NCBI RefSeq assembly: GCF_002979755.1
Contig: NZ_PCPP01000004.1
Coordinates: 124,001-188,000, forward strand
DNA from: Chryseobacterium culicis
GTDB lineage: Bacteria; Bacteroidota; Bacteroidia; Flavobacteriales; Weeksellaceae
Direction of reading: 5' to 3'
DNA: 64,000 nucleotides
Shown: positions 25,380 through 34,900 of the stretch, piece after piece
How positions within the stretch are numbered: the first letter of the stretch is position 1
Layout of the letters: every line of letters starts with the position of its first letter
Made by a program: the position numbers and the translations under genes
Notes under the pieces: model-generated
Databases searched by the model: none
What the model saw: the letters and a program-made list of their open reading frames with translations, nothing else
What the model was told of the DNA's origin: nothing

Positions 25380-27173
25380 ATGAAAATGCTTAAACTCTTT
25401 ACCTTCTTTTTACTGGCGCTTTGGGGAAATACTATACACTCCCAAACCACGAATAACAGCAGTGCTGCTGTGGAAGAAGTGCAGGTAGAAACGAAGAAGC
25501 TGAAAAAAGCAATAGATACTAAAAATGAACCTGCTCAGGCAGATTCATATTATAATATTGGTGAAACATTTTTTAATAACGGGAATTTTCCGAAGAGTGA
25601 AGAGTATTACACCAAAGCTAAAAATCTGTATGAAAAACTCAACGACAAACCCAATATTGAAAAAGCAACCCGCAGATTGGCTCAGTCACAGGAAAAACAA
25701 AACAAAATAACGCCTGCTATCAGTAACTATGGCAGAGCGGCACAAATGGGGTACAGTGTAAAAAGTAAAGCTGTAAATACTAATGATGTTGCAAGACTTT
25801 CTTCTCCAACGCCCGAACTTAAGGCGGAAGCCATCCAGAATAATATCAATCTGAGTAAAAAAGAAAACGAACAGGGAGATCTTGCAGAAAGCTACAGCCA
25901 GCTGGCTGATGTTAATCTTAAACAAAAAGATGTTTCCAGCGCTGAAGAAAACCTGAATACCGCTTATACAATTTCCAAAAAAGAAGCTCCTCAACAGGCA
26001 TTGGCGATCAATCAGAAATTAGCAGATCTCTATGTTGAGAACAAAAACTATGATAAAGCTATTGAAGCTAAAAAGAAAGTACTGAAAGAAGATTTTGTAA
26101 AGGAAAATTCGCAGGAAAAAGTCAATCAGATTCAGGAACTGGCAGATATTTACATCAAAAAGAATGATCCGAAAGAAGCCGTAGATCTTTTGAAAAATGC
26201 CTATGGAATTGCCTTAGATAAAGGTCATACACTGGAAGCACAGAAAAGTGTAAAAAAACTGGATAGCCTTTATGCGATTTCAGGAAATGTAGATGCTTCA
26301 GTTCAGTTATACAGAGACTTTTTAGGAAAACTGCCGAATCTTGTTTCCAAAGACAGAAGTCTGGTAGATAATAAAATTCTGGAAGATACCGAACAGAGAA
26401 TATCCCAGCTGGAAAAAGAAAAAGAGCTGAAAGATGAGCTTATCAGAAAGAAAAATGTGTTCAATTACAGTCTTATCGGTGCTTTGATTCTACTGACGGG
26501 ATTGATGATTTTTATTTTCAGAACACTGAAAAAGGTTCAGACGAAAAATAAAAAAATTGCCCTTCAATCATTACGCAGAGAGATGAATCCGCATTTTATT
26601 TTTAACAGTTTAAATAGCGTTAATCACTTTATAGCTACCAATAATGAACTGGAAGCCAATCAGTATCTGACTAAATTTTCAAAGCTGATGCGTGGGGTAA
26701 TGGAAAACTCAGCCGAAGATTTTATTCCTTTCCAGCAGGAGCTTGATCTTCTTCAGAATTATCTTGCTTTAGAAAAAACACGTTTTGCAGATAAGTTCGA
26801 TTATGAAATTGATGTAGATGAAAGCCTGAATATGCAAAACCTGCAAGTTCCGGGAATGCTTATACAGCCGTTTTTGGAAAATGCTGTCTGGCATGGGCTC
26901 CGCTACAGATCTGAAAAAGGATTTTTAAAATTAAGCTTTGATAAAAGTGAATCACACCTTAAAATTCTTATTGAAGACAACGGAATAGGAATTGAGGAAA
27001 GTAAAAAGCAGAAAACCCAGCATCAAAAGACAAGAGAGGGCAGAGGAATGAAAAATACACTGGAAAGAATCCAGCTTCTGAACGATCTGTATAAGAAAGA
27101 TATTACCTGCTCTGTAAAGGATAAGGAAAACAATAATGGAGTGTTGGTGACCCTTCAAATCAATCTGAGCTAA
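25380..27173 (+). CDS. TPR-containing LytS-type sensor histidine kinase
   Basis: Membrane histidine kinase of 597 residues. Signal sequence about 1-21, periplasmic tetratricopeptide-like repeats about 30-320 (YYNIGETFFNNGNFPKSEEY, ELADIYIKKNDPKEAVDLL), coiled coil, transmembrane helix about 359-380, then the His_kinase domain with His405 in REMNPHFIFNSLNSVNHF. The ATP-binding part has FLENAVWHGL, IEDNGIGIEE and GRGMKNTLERI. This type pairs with LytTR regulators; one is encoded at 28577-29311, two genes away. Operator site 3 lies directly upstream, so the kinase is probably autoregulated. Confidence 0.93.
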   Translation: MKMLKLFTFFLLALWGNTIHSQTTNNSSAAVEEVQVETKKLKKAIDTKNEPAQADSYYNIGETFFNNGNFPKSEEYYTKAKNLYEKLNDKPNIEKATRRLAQSQEKQNKITPAISNYGRAAQMGYSVKSKAVNTNDVARLSSPTPELKAEAIQNNINLSKKENEQGDLAESYSQLADVNLKQKDVSSAEENLNTAYTISKKEAPQQALAINQKLADLYVENKNYDKAIEAKKKVLKEDFVKENSQEKVNQIQELADIYIKKNDPKEAVDLLKNAYGIALDKGHTLEAQKSVKKLDSLYAISGNVDASVQLYRDFLGKLPNLVSKDRSLVDNKILEDTEQRISQLEKEKELKDELIRKKNVFNYSLIGALILLTGLMIFIFRTLKKVQTKNKKIALQSLRREMNPHFIFNSLNSVNHFIATNNELEANQYLTKFSKLMRGVMENSAEDFIPFQQELDLLQNYLALEKTRFADKFDYEIDVDESLNMQNLQVPGMLIQPFLENAVWHGLRYRSEKGFLKLSFDKSESHLKILIEDNGIGIEESKKQKTQHQKTREGRGMKNTLERIQLLNDLYKKDITCSVKDKENNNGVLVTLQINLS

Positions 27174-27366
27174 GTTGAATTCAGATTGATTTACTCTATT
27201 TTTTCTTCAAATTTGATAGTGCATTAAGTTATCTCAAAGTCCTGCAAACACCCGGAAATTTTGTGTTTCTAATAGCTCTTAACTTATATCTGCTACCCGC
27301 CGCCTGAAAAATTCTGTAACCATTTTGAAACAGAAATTGTCTTAATAGACAAAAACATAACCCAAA

Positions 27367-28065
27367 ATGAATACCCACAGAAAAACAGCCAGACTCGCGG
27401 GATTTCTTTATCTCATTGTTGTGCTAACCGGATTTTTCAGTTTAATGTATGTTCCATCTAAGCTGATCGTCTGGGAAAATCCTGCATTGACTTTTCAAAA
27501 TATTTCTTCCTCAGTACAATTGTTCAGACTGAGCATTGTCAGCAGTATGATCTGTTATATTGCTTTTACTTTACTCCCTTTAGCACTCTATCAACTGTTA
27601 AAAGAGGTAAATGGAAGCTATGCAAAACTGATGGTTATTCTTGCCCTTATCAGTGTACCCATTTCATTCATCAATCTTCAAAGCAAATTTTCAGTGCTTA
27701 CCCTAATTGAAGGTGCCGATTATCTGAAAGTATTGGATATAAAGCAGCTTCAAGCTCAAATGATGCTCCTGCTGAGCAATTATAACAAAGGACTTTTAAT
27801 AGCACAGGTCTTTTGGGGATTATGGCTTTTCCCTTTTGGCTATTTGGTCTGTAAATCTGGTTTTTTACCCAAGATTTTAGGGATTTTCTTAATGATGGGT
27901 TGTTTTGGATATCTGCTCAACGTTTTTGGAAGAACTGTTTTTTCTCATTTTTCAGACTATGCCCTATCAAATTATATCACGTTACCGGCAACGATAGGAG
28001 AGATAGGAACCTGTTTGTGGCTGCTGTTGGTGGGAGTACAAAATAAAAAAGTAAATCAAAATTAA
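27367..28065 (+). CDS. DUF4386-family membrane protein
   Basis: Inner-membrane protein of 232 residues with about six helices. It starts KTARLAGFLYLIVVLTGFFS, the signature beginning of DUF4386 proteins, and has the internal SNYNKGLLIAQVFWGLWLFP and FPFGYLVCKSGFLPKILG that mark the family. Function unknown. It lies between kinase and regulator genes and 10 bp before another small membrane protein, so a common transcript with the latter is likely. Confidence 0.85.
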   Translation: MNTHRKTARLAGFLYLIVVLTGFFSLMYVPSKLIVWENPALTFQNISSSVQLFRLSIVSSMICYIAFTLLPLALYQLLKEVNGSYAKLMVILALISVPISFINLQSKFSVLTLIEGADYLKVLDIKQLQAQMMLLLSNYNKGLLIAQVFWGLWLFPFGYLVCKSGFLPKILGIFLMMGCFGYLLNVFGRTVFSHFSDYALSNYITLPATIGEIGTCLWLLLVGVQNKKVNQN

Positions 28066-28075
28066 AATATAAACC

Positions 28076-28492
28076 ATGAACAATTCTACAAAATTTGAAG
28101 ATAGTAAAGTCAATACAAAGATCATACTGGCAGGTCTTTGGACTTCAGTTACCTTGTGTTATCTGTACGGCGATTATTTCGAATTGTATACTCCCGGAAA
28201 GGCACGCGGCCTTGTGGAAGGAACCAATTTATTAGATTCTCCTCTGAAATTACTTCTTGCTTCCGTTGTTTTAGCTATTCCAGCAGTAATGGTATTCATT
28301 TCTCTGATCGCAAAACCAGTGGTCAATAGGATGCTCAATATCATCTTGGGTACATTTTTTACTTTGATTATGTTGTTTATTGGGATTACTTCCTTTTCAG
28401 ATTGGTATTTGTTTTATACTTTTCTGGCAATAGTAGAGTGTGTGATCACCATACTGATCGTCAAATATGCCTGGAGCTGGAAGAAAGTATAG
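28076..28492 (+). CDS. DUF6326-like membrane protein
   Basis: Inner-membrane protein of 138 residues with four helices (about 17-35, 55-80, 85-107 and 110-130). The segment YLYGDYFELYTPGKARGLVE is what I remember of the DUF6326 family, but I could not check this. It follows the DUF4386 gene after 10 bp. Function unknown. Confidence 0.75.
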   Translation: MNNSTKFEDSKVNTKIILAGLWTSVTLCYLYGDYFELYTPGKARGLVEGTNLLDSPLKLLLASVVLAIPAVMVFISLIAKPVVNRMLNIILGTFFTLIMLFIGITSFSDWYLFYTFLAIVECVITILIVKYAWSWKKV

Positions 28493-28576
28493 GAAGCTAC
28501 TGGCAGATTGTATGGATGATTAAATATTCCTAATTTGCATTCGCAACCTAGTAGCTGCTACCTAATATCTATTCAA

Positions 28577-29311
28577 ATGAAAATAAAAGCTGTCATTGTA
28601 GATGATGAAATCATAGCAAGAGAAGTTCTGAGAAGTTATCTTACCAAATACTGCCCGCAGGTGGAAATTCTTGGTGAAGCTGAAAATATTAAAGAAGCCG
28701 TTCCTTTAATCACTGAGAAACAGCCTCAATTGGTCTTTCTGGACGTAGAAATGCCTTTTGGAAATGCTTTTGACGTTCTGGAAGCAACCAAAGATCTATC
28801 CTATGAAACCATTTTCATTACGGCATTTTCACAATATTCATTGCAGGCATTAAATAAATCGGCAAGTTATTATATTTTAAAACCTATTGATATTCAAGAG
28901 CTTATTCTGGCGGTCAATAAAGTGGTGGAAAGCCTTGAGAAAAAAGAAGAACTTAACAGAAATAAGATTCTCCTTGAAAATCTGAAATTAAAACCTGAAA
29001 AGCAGCAGTTGATCCTGCCCACTTTACAAGGATTTGACGTGGTAAAAACCGAAGATATTGTAAGGCTTCAGGCAGATGGAAATTTCACACAGGTATACCT
29101 TACAGATGGTTCAAAGAAGATGGTATGCCGTTTTCTGAAACACTTTGACGACCTTCTGGAAAATCCGTTTGTGAGGGTTCACCGTTCCCATATTATCAAT
29201 ACAGGTTTTGTGAAATCTTATCATAAAAGTGGAACCGTAATGTTGTCTGACGATACGGAAATTGAAGTCTCCGGAAGCTTTAAAGATAATTTTCTGAAAG
29301 TTTTTTCATAG
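28577..29311 (+). CDS. LytTR-family response regulator
   Basis: Response regulator of 244 residues from the ATG at 28577; an upstream in-frame start at 28535 lies in repeat-like sequence. Receiver domain about 3-118 with acidic pair Asp9-Asp10, phosphoacceptor Asp56 in FLDVEMPFG and the Lys of YYILKPID. LytTR DNA-binding domain about 145-243: EDIVRLQADGNFTQVYLTDG and PFVRVHRSHIINTGFVKSYH. The domain binds two direct 9-bp repeats about 21 bp apart, just like the three sites at 23368-25338. It is the probable partner of the kinase at 25380-27173. Confidence 0.93.
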   Translation: MKIKAVIVDDEIIAREVLRSYLTKYCPQVEILGEAENIKEAVPLITEKQPQLVFLDVEMPFGNAFDVLEATKDLSYETIFITAFSQYSLQALNKSASYYILKPIDIQELILAVNKVVESLEKKEELNRNKILLENLKLKPEKQQLILPTLQGFDVVKTEDIVRLQADGNFTQVYLTDGSKKMVCRFLKHFDDLLENPFVRVHRSHIINTGFVKSYHKSGTVMLSDDTEIEVSGSFKDNFLKVFS

Positions 29312-29317
29312 AATTTA

Positions 29318-29350
29318 TTGTTCCTTAACAGGTGTAAGGCATTATTTTTG
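29318..29350 (+). promoter_or_regulatory. promoter of the lipocalin gene
   Basis: TTG at 29318-29320, a 22-bp spacer and TATTTTTG at 29343-29350; the ATG at 29387 follows 36 nt later. Confidence 0.55.
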
Positions 29351-29386
29351 ACGTTTTCCTAAATAACCATACAAAATCTTACTGTC

Positions 29387-29926
29387 ATGAAAACCATTCA
29401 TAAAATTATCCTTCCCGTTTCGTTGGGAGCATTGGGTCTTATCATTTTCAACTCCTATTCAGTAAGAATTCCCAGAGGTGCCTCTGCTGTAAAGAATTTT
29501 GATCTTAAAAAATACCTTGGCAGATGGTATGAGATAGCCCGTTTTGATTACAGATTCGAAAAAAATATGGATAATGTCACTGCAGAATATTCGTTGAATC
29601 CGGATGGTACTGTTCAGGTCAGAAATAAAGGATACGATTACGTTAAAAAAGTATGGAATGAATCTATCGGGGAAGCTAAATTTGTAAAAGATCTAAAAGA
29701 AGCCCGCCTGAAAGTTTCATTTTTTAAGCCGATCTGGGCTGGTTATAACGTCATAGATATTGATGAAGACTATCAATATGCGCTGGTGGCTGGCAGCAGT
29801 TTAAAATATCTATGGATTCTTTCCCGTACTACCAATATTCCGGAAAGTATCCGTGAGCGTTTTCTTCAGAAAGCTCGAAAAATTGGTTATAATACCGATG
29901 AACTCATCTGGGTGAAGCATAATTAA
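29387..29926 (+). CDS. bacterial lipocalin (Blc family)
   Basis: Envelope lipocalin of 179 residues. A hydrophobic N-terminus (about 5-24) acts as signal or membrane anchor. The lipoprotein Cys of E. coli Blc is not present. The family motif GRWYEIARFDYRFEK (about 45-60) is intact, as are the strands VTAEYSLNPDGTVQVRNKGY and YQYALVAGSSLKYLWILSRT and the final helix. Blc proteins bind fatty acids or lysophospholipids at the outer membrane, often under starvation or stress. Single gene with own promoter and terminator. Confidence 0.9.
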   Translation: MKTIHKIILPVSLGALGLIIFNSYSVRIPRGASAVKNFDLKKYLGRWYEIARFDYRFEKNMDNVTAEYSLNPDGTVQVRNKGYDYVKKVWNESIGEAKFVKDLKEARLKVSFFKPIWAGYNVIDIDEDYQYALVAGSSLKYLWILSRTTNIPESIRERFLQKARKIGYNTDELIWVKHN

Positions 29927-29937
29927 TAATAAAAAGA

Positions 29938-29970
29938 TAAAAGGGCAAAATCGTACAATTTTGCCCTTTC
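29938..29970. terminator. terminator between lipocalin and DUF7832-like gene
   Basis: Arms AAAGGGCAAAAT and ATTTTGCCCTTT around a short loop, flanked by A and T residues; serves both convergent genes. Confidence 0.85.
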
Positions 29971-29990
29971 ATACTTTTATCTTGTAGATA

Positions 29991-30464
29991 TTAGCTTTTA
30001 ATATATTCCTTCCATTCCTCAAAACGATGGTCTATAACCTGCTTCATCAGATCGTAGTTTTCATAGGTATCTTCAATGTGGTAGAAGGTTTCATATTCAT
30101 AATCACTTTCCTCTGCTTTTGCATCAAAAATATTGACGTAATCATCAGCAAATGAGCTGTATCTGTTTCCGAAATCGGTATCATCAGCATAATAATCCTT
30201 TGCAAAAAGATTTCCCAGTTCATTCAGATCATATTCAGAAAATTTTCCGTCACAGGAATCCATAATGAACTCTGCACCCGTAATTTCTCTGCGTTTTAAT
30301 TTTTCAATTTCTTCTTCGTGGTCTTCTTTCAGTTCATCAGAAATCATATTGTTGTGAATGCACCAGTTCAGGAACATTCCTGTGTGTGTTGCCCCGTTTT
30401 TCTGAGGAAGTCCTTCCGGAAAATCACCGCCATAATGCCATGAAGCATCATCATATTTAGACAT
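29991..30464 (-). CDS. acidic DUF7832-like protein
   Basis: Soluble, very acidic protein of 157 residues from the ATG at 30462-30464, chosen over the upstream start at 30497 because it gives the family-like start MSKYDDASWHYGGDFP. Other visible motifs are THTGMFLNWCIHNNM and AKDYYADDTDFGNRYSSFA. I recall such proteins as a domain of unknown function that is often encoded near toxin-immunity genes; I see no toxin here. Function not assigned. Confidence 0.75.
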   Translation of the reverse strand: MSKYDDASWHYGGDFPEGLPQKNGATHTGMFLNWCIHNNMISDELKEDHEEEIEKLKRREITGAEFIMDSCDGKFSEYDLNELGNLFAKDYYADDTDFGNRYSSFADDYVNIFDAKAEESDYEYETFYHIEDTYENYDLMKQVIDHRFEEWKEYIKS

Positions 30465-30578
30465 AATTTGTATTGTAGTTTTAAATATTTTCATCAAAAA
30501 TAGAAAAAATCAATTTATATTGTCACAGCCACAGAATTTTCCGTCATTTGCAGAGAATTTTTTTCAACAAAAAAACAT

Positions 30579-31829
30579 ATGGAAAAAGCTGTTCTGATCA
30601 CCATTGGTGACGAAATCCTTTCTGGAAATACGGTAGATACCAATTCTAACTTTATTGCTGCCGAACTTAAAAACATAGGAATAAAAGTTACTCAGATTCT
30701 TACCATCTCAGACGAAATTGAAACCATTAAAAATGCATTGAATATTGCTTTTGAAACCGGTGATTTAGTCATTACAACAGGAGGGCTCGGGCCTACCAGA
30801 GATGATAAAACCAAAAAGGCACTGGCAGAGTATTTTAATGATGAGATTGCTCTGGATGAGGTGACTTTCAATCATCTTAAAGGCTACATGGAAAGAAGAG
30901 GACGGGCAGATATTCTGGAGAGAAACAGAGAACAGGCTTTTGTCCCTACAAAATCTATTGTTTTTCAAAACCATTACGGAACTGCACCCTGTATGATGAT
31001 GGAGCAGAACGGAAAATTGTGTTACAGTCTTCCGGGTGTTCCTTACGAAGTAAAACCGCTTATTAAAGATCAGATTATTCCTTATTTGCAGCAAAGGTTC
31101 AGTCTTCATTACATTCATACCAGAATTGTTTCTGTAGTGGGAATTCCTGAGAGTATTCTTGCAGATAAGATTGAAGACTGGGAACTGGCACTTCCTGAAA
31201 ATATTGCACTGTCTTATCTTCCGGTAGGAACACGTGTGAAGCTTCGTCTGACAGCTTCCGGTGATAATGAAGAACAGTTGAAGCAGAGAACAGAAGAAGA
31301 AATACAGAAATTGCTTCCTTTGGTAGAAGGCCACGTTATTGCAGTATCTGAAGATAAAATCGAGAATATTCTGGCAGAAATGCTTACTGAAAGGAATCTG
31401 ACGATTTCTACGGCAGAAAGCTGTACAGGAGGTGAACTGGCAAAAATGATCACCTCAGTTTCCGGCAGCTCAAAATACTTCCTTGGCGGAATGGTGGCTT
31501 ATGCTACAGAGAAAAAGATTAAAATTTTAAATGTTTCCAGAGATACCGTAGATCAGTTTACGGTAGTGAGTGAGCAGGTGGCACAGGAAATGGCAAAAGG
31601 ATGTCAGCAATTGTTTGAAACCCATATTTCCCTTTCTACCACTGGAGTTGCAGGGCCGGGAAAAGGAGAAGATGGTAAAGATATAGGAACTGTTTTTTAT
31701 ACCATCAGGATCAATGATCAGGAGGTGACCTCCAAATTATATATGCCACATCTGGAAAGAGTAGATTTCATGGATTTTGTTTCCCAAAAGGTGATTCAGG
31801 ATTTGGTAAGTCTTCTTATAAACAGTTAA
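30579..31829 (+). CDS. cinA: CinA-family protein (nicotinamide-nucleotide amidase)
   Basis: Cytoplasmic protein of 416 residues. N-terminal MoCF/COG1058 domain (about 1-170) with ITIGDEILSGNTVDTNSNFI and ITTGGLGPTRDDKTK. C-terminal CinA domain (about 255-416) with STAESCTGGELAKMI and STTGVAGPGKGEDGKDIGTV. The latter hydrolyses nicotinamide mononucleotide to nicotinate mononucleotide in pyridine-nucleotide recycling; the N-terminal domain has ADP-ribose pyrophosphatase activity in studied members. Full length, monocistronic as far as visible, divergent from the DUF7832-like gene. Confidence 0.96.
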   Translation: MEKAVLITIGDEILSGNTVDTNSNFIAAELKNIGIKVTQILTISDEIETIKNALNIAFETGDLVITTGGLGPTRDDKTKKALAEYFNDEIALDEVTFNHLKGYMERRGRADILERNREQAFVPTKSIVFQNHYGTAPCMMMEQNGKLCYSLPGVPYEVKPLIKDQIIPYLQQRFSLHYIHTRIVSVVGIPESILADKIEDWELALPENIALSYLPVGTRVKLRLTASGDNEEQLKQRTEEEIQKLLPLVEGHVIAVSEDKIENILAEMLTERNLTISTAESCTGGELAKMITSVSGSSKYFLGGMVAYATEKKIKILNVSRDTVDQFTVVSEQVAQEMAKGCQQLFETHISLSTTGVAGPGKGEDGKDIGTVFYTIRINDQEVTSKLYMPHLERVDFMDFVSQKVIQDLVSLLINS

Positions 31830-31917
31830 ATACGAGTCTGTTTTTTTAATTTTTTTTTAATTAATTTTTATACAGTTTTTCACACTTTTTGAAAGCCATT
31901 CAATAAATTTCAAAATC

Positions 31918-34900
31918 GTGGAAAATTCCAAACAGATTTTTCAGACCAACAGCAAGAAACGCTGGAAAAGTGTACAATGGGGAAGCCGTGTTTTTATCTT
32001 TATAGGAATACTGCTTCTGCTTGCGTTGGGTCTGATGATGACCCTGGACAGAAGTCCTAAAATCCCTTTTAAAGAAGACTATAAAGCTGTCATTACAGCC
32101 AATAAACCCTATCTTCAGGAAAATAAAATATCCAAAGAATATAAAGGTTTCAGAAGCTTTATTTCTGAGAAAACAATCCATACCAGTCTTGACAAAATTG
32201 AGAAGGCCAGAGCTGAAAGATATAAAAATCAGAATCGAAACTGGGCTCAGTTTCCTGGAGGAATCCGTTCTGCATTTTATGTGGCCTGGGATCCTCAGTC
32301 TCTCATGTCTCTGAAAAGAAATATCAGACACGTCAATCTTGTTTTTCCGGAATGGTTTTTCCTTGATCCTAAAACAGGAGATCTGAAAACGAATGTAGAT
32401 CCGGAAGGGTACAAAGTGATTAAAAGAACAGGAGTTGCTGCCATGCCGATGCTCAGTAACAACTCAGACAGAGAATTCCGGTCAGAAGGACTGGTAAAAG
32501 TTCTTAATGATCCGCAAAAAAGAACGCATCTGATTCAAAAAATTACCCAGCAATGTAAAAAATATAACTTCAAAGGAATTAACATTGACTTTGAAGATAT
32601 GAACCTGAACTCTGATGAAAATCTGATTGCCTTCATGAAAGAACTGTCAGAGACCTTCAAAAAGAATCAGCTGCTGGTGACCATGGATATCATGACGGAT
32701 AATGATGATTATAATATCCCAAGACTGAATCCTTATGTAGATTACTTTGTGCTGATGGCTTATGATGAATATTCTGCAGGAAGTGATGCCGGGCCGGTTT
32801 CTTCTCAGAAATGGATTGAAGAACAGACAGGAAAAATTGTGAAGCAGACCTCTCCTCAGAAAATCATTTTGGGATTAGGAGCGTATGGCTATGACTGGAG
32901 TTCCAATAAAGATGACAATACCTCCGTTACCTATATGCAGGCCATTACCAAAGCCAGCGCCAGTAAAGCGGTCATTGATTTTAATGACAATACTTTTAAT
33001 TTAAATTATTCTTACACAGATTCTAAAAATCTCACACACACGGTGTTTTTCAATGATGCAGCATCCATTTTTAATACAATGCGTTTTTCATCAGAATATC
33101 CATTGGCAGGAACTGCACTCTGGAGACTGGGAAGTGAAGACAGCAGAGTATGGAATTTTTATGATAAAGATCTTACGTTTGCCGGACTTTCCAAACTAAA
33201 TTTGAAAACGCTGGAAAATGTAAAAGGGCAGACCATGGTGGATTACATCGGAGACGGAGAAGTGCTGGATGTTCTGAATACTCCTCATGACGGAAAAATC
33301 GCGCTGGAAATTGATCCGAAAGAGAAAATTATCACAGACGAAAATTATATAACATATCCAAGCTCTTACGAAGTGAAAAAATATGGAAGTGCTCCTCAGA
33401 AAGAACTTGTCCTTACTTTTGATGACGGTCCGGATGAAACGTATACTCCGCAGGTATTGGATATCCTGTCCAAGTACCACGTTCCGGCAGCTTTCTTTTT
33501 AGTAGGACTCAATGCCGAAAAAAATCTTCCGCTTGTTAAAAGAATTTATCGCGAAGGACATGAGATTGGAAATCATACATTCACTCACGAAAATGTAGCA
33601 AAAGTAAGCCCCGAAAGAGCTTTGTTGGAAATGAAGCTTACAAGACTTCTCATCGAATGTATCACAGGGCACAGCACAATTTTATTCAGAGCTCCCTATA
33701 ATGCAGATTCTGAGCCTACCACTTCAGAAGAGATTATTCCGGTGGCTTTGGCAAGACAGCAAAACTATCTTGATATTGGTGAAAATATTGATCCCGAAGA
33801 CTGGCAGCCCGGAATAAAAGCTGATGAAATTGTAAAACGTGTAATGGCCGGAATCAAGCAGGAGAGAGGAAATATTATCCTCCTTCACGATGCGGGCGGA
33901 GATACGAGAGCAGAGACGGTGAAAGCTTTGAAAATTCTGATCCCAACACTTCAGAAACAAGGCTATCATTTTACCAACCTGACGAATATTTTACATAAAA
34001 GCAGAAGCGAACTGATGCCTGCAGTTCCTAAAACAAAGTCCTATTACATCATGCAGCTGAACCTTGTGCTAGCGACCGTTATTTACGGAATAAGCCATTT
34101 TCTGGTGGCTTTGTTTACCATTTTTATTGTATTGGGAATGATCAGACTGCTGCTGATGGCCTATTGGGCTTTTAAAGAAAGAAGAAAAGAAAAAAAACTG
34201 GGTGAATTTCCGGTTCTGGAATCCTATCCGAAAGTCTCCATTATTGTGCCTGCTTATAATGAAGAAGTGAATATTGTTTCTTCCCTTCAGAATTTGTTGA
34301 AACAGACTTATCCGAATTTTAACATCATCATGGTAGATGACGGAAGCAAAGATTCTACGTATGAAAAAGCAGTAGAAGCATTCCCGAATCATCCGAACCT
34401 GAAAATTTTCACCAAAAGTAATGGCGGAAAAGCCACTGCTTTAAACTTTGGAATTTCAGAAACTGATGCAGAATATGTAGTGTGCATTGATGCGGATACC
34501 AAACTTCAGCAGGATGCTGTAAAATACATGATCGCCAGATTTTTGAATTCAAATACTGAAGAGAAAATAGCTGCTGTTGCTGGAAATGTGAAAGTAGGAA
34601 ACAGAGTAAACTGGCTCACCAAATGGCAGGCGATAGAATATACAACAAGTCAGAATTTCGACAGACTTGCGTATGCTCATATCAATGCTATTACCGTAAT
34701 TCCGGGGGCTATCGGAGCCTTTAAAAGATCGGTGATTATTGAAGCTGGAGGCTATTCATCTGATACTTTAGCGGAAGACTGTGATATTACTGTGAAAATT
34801 TTAAAAGCAGGATATACTGTGGCCAATGAAAACAGAGCTGTTGCAGTTACTGAAGCTCCTGAAACCGTAAAGCAGTTTTTGAAACAGCGTTTTCGCTGGA

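Noticed and set aside
30765..31334. 189-codon antisense frame inside cinA
   Set aside because: Opposite strand of a well-supported gene, unnatural amino-acid composition (Cys/His/Arg/Phe-rich), no start signal.
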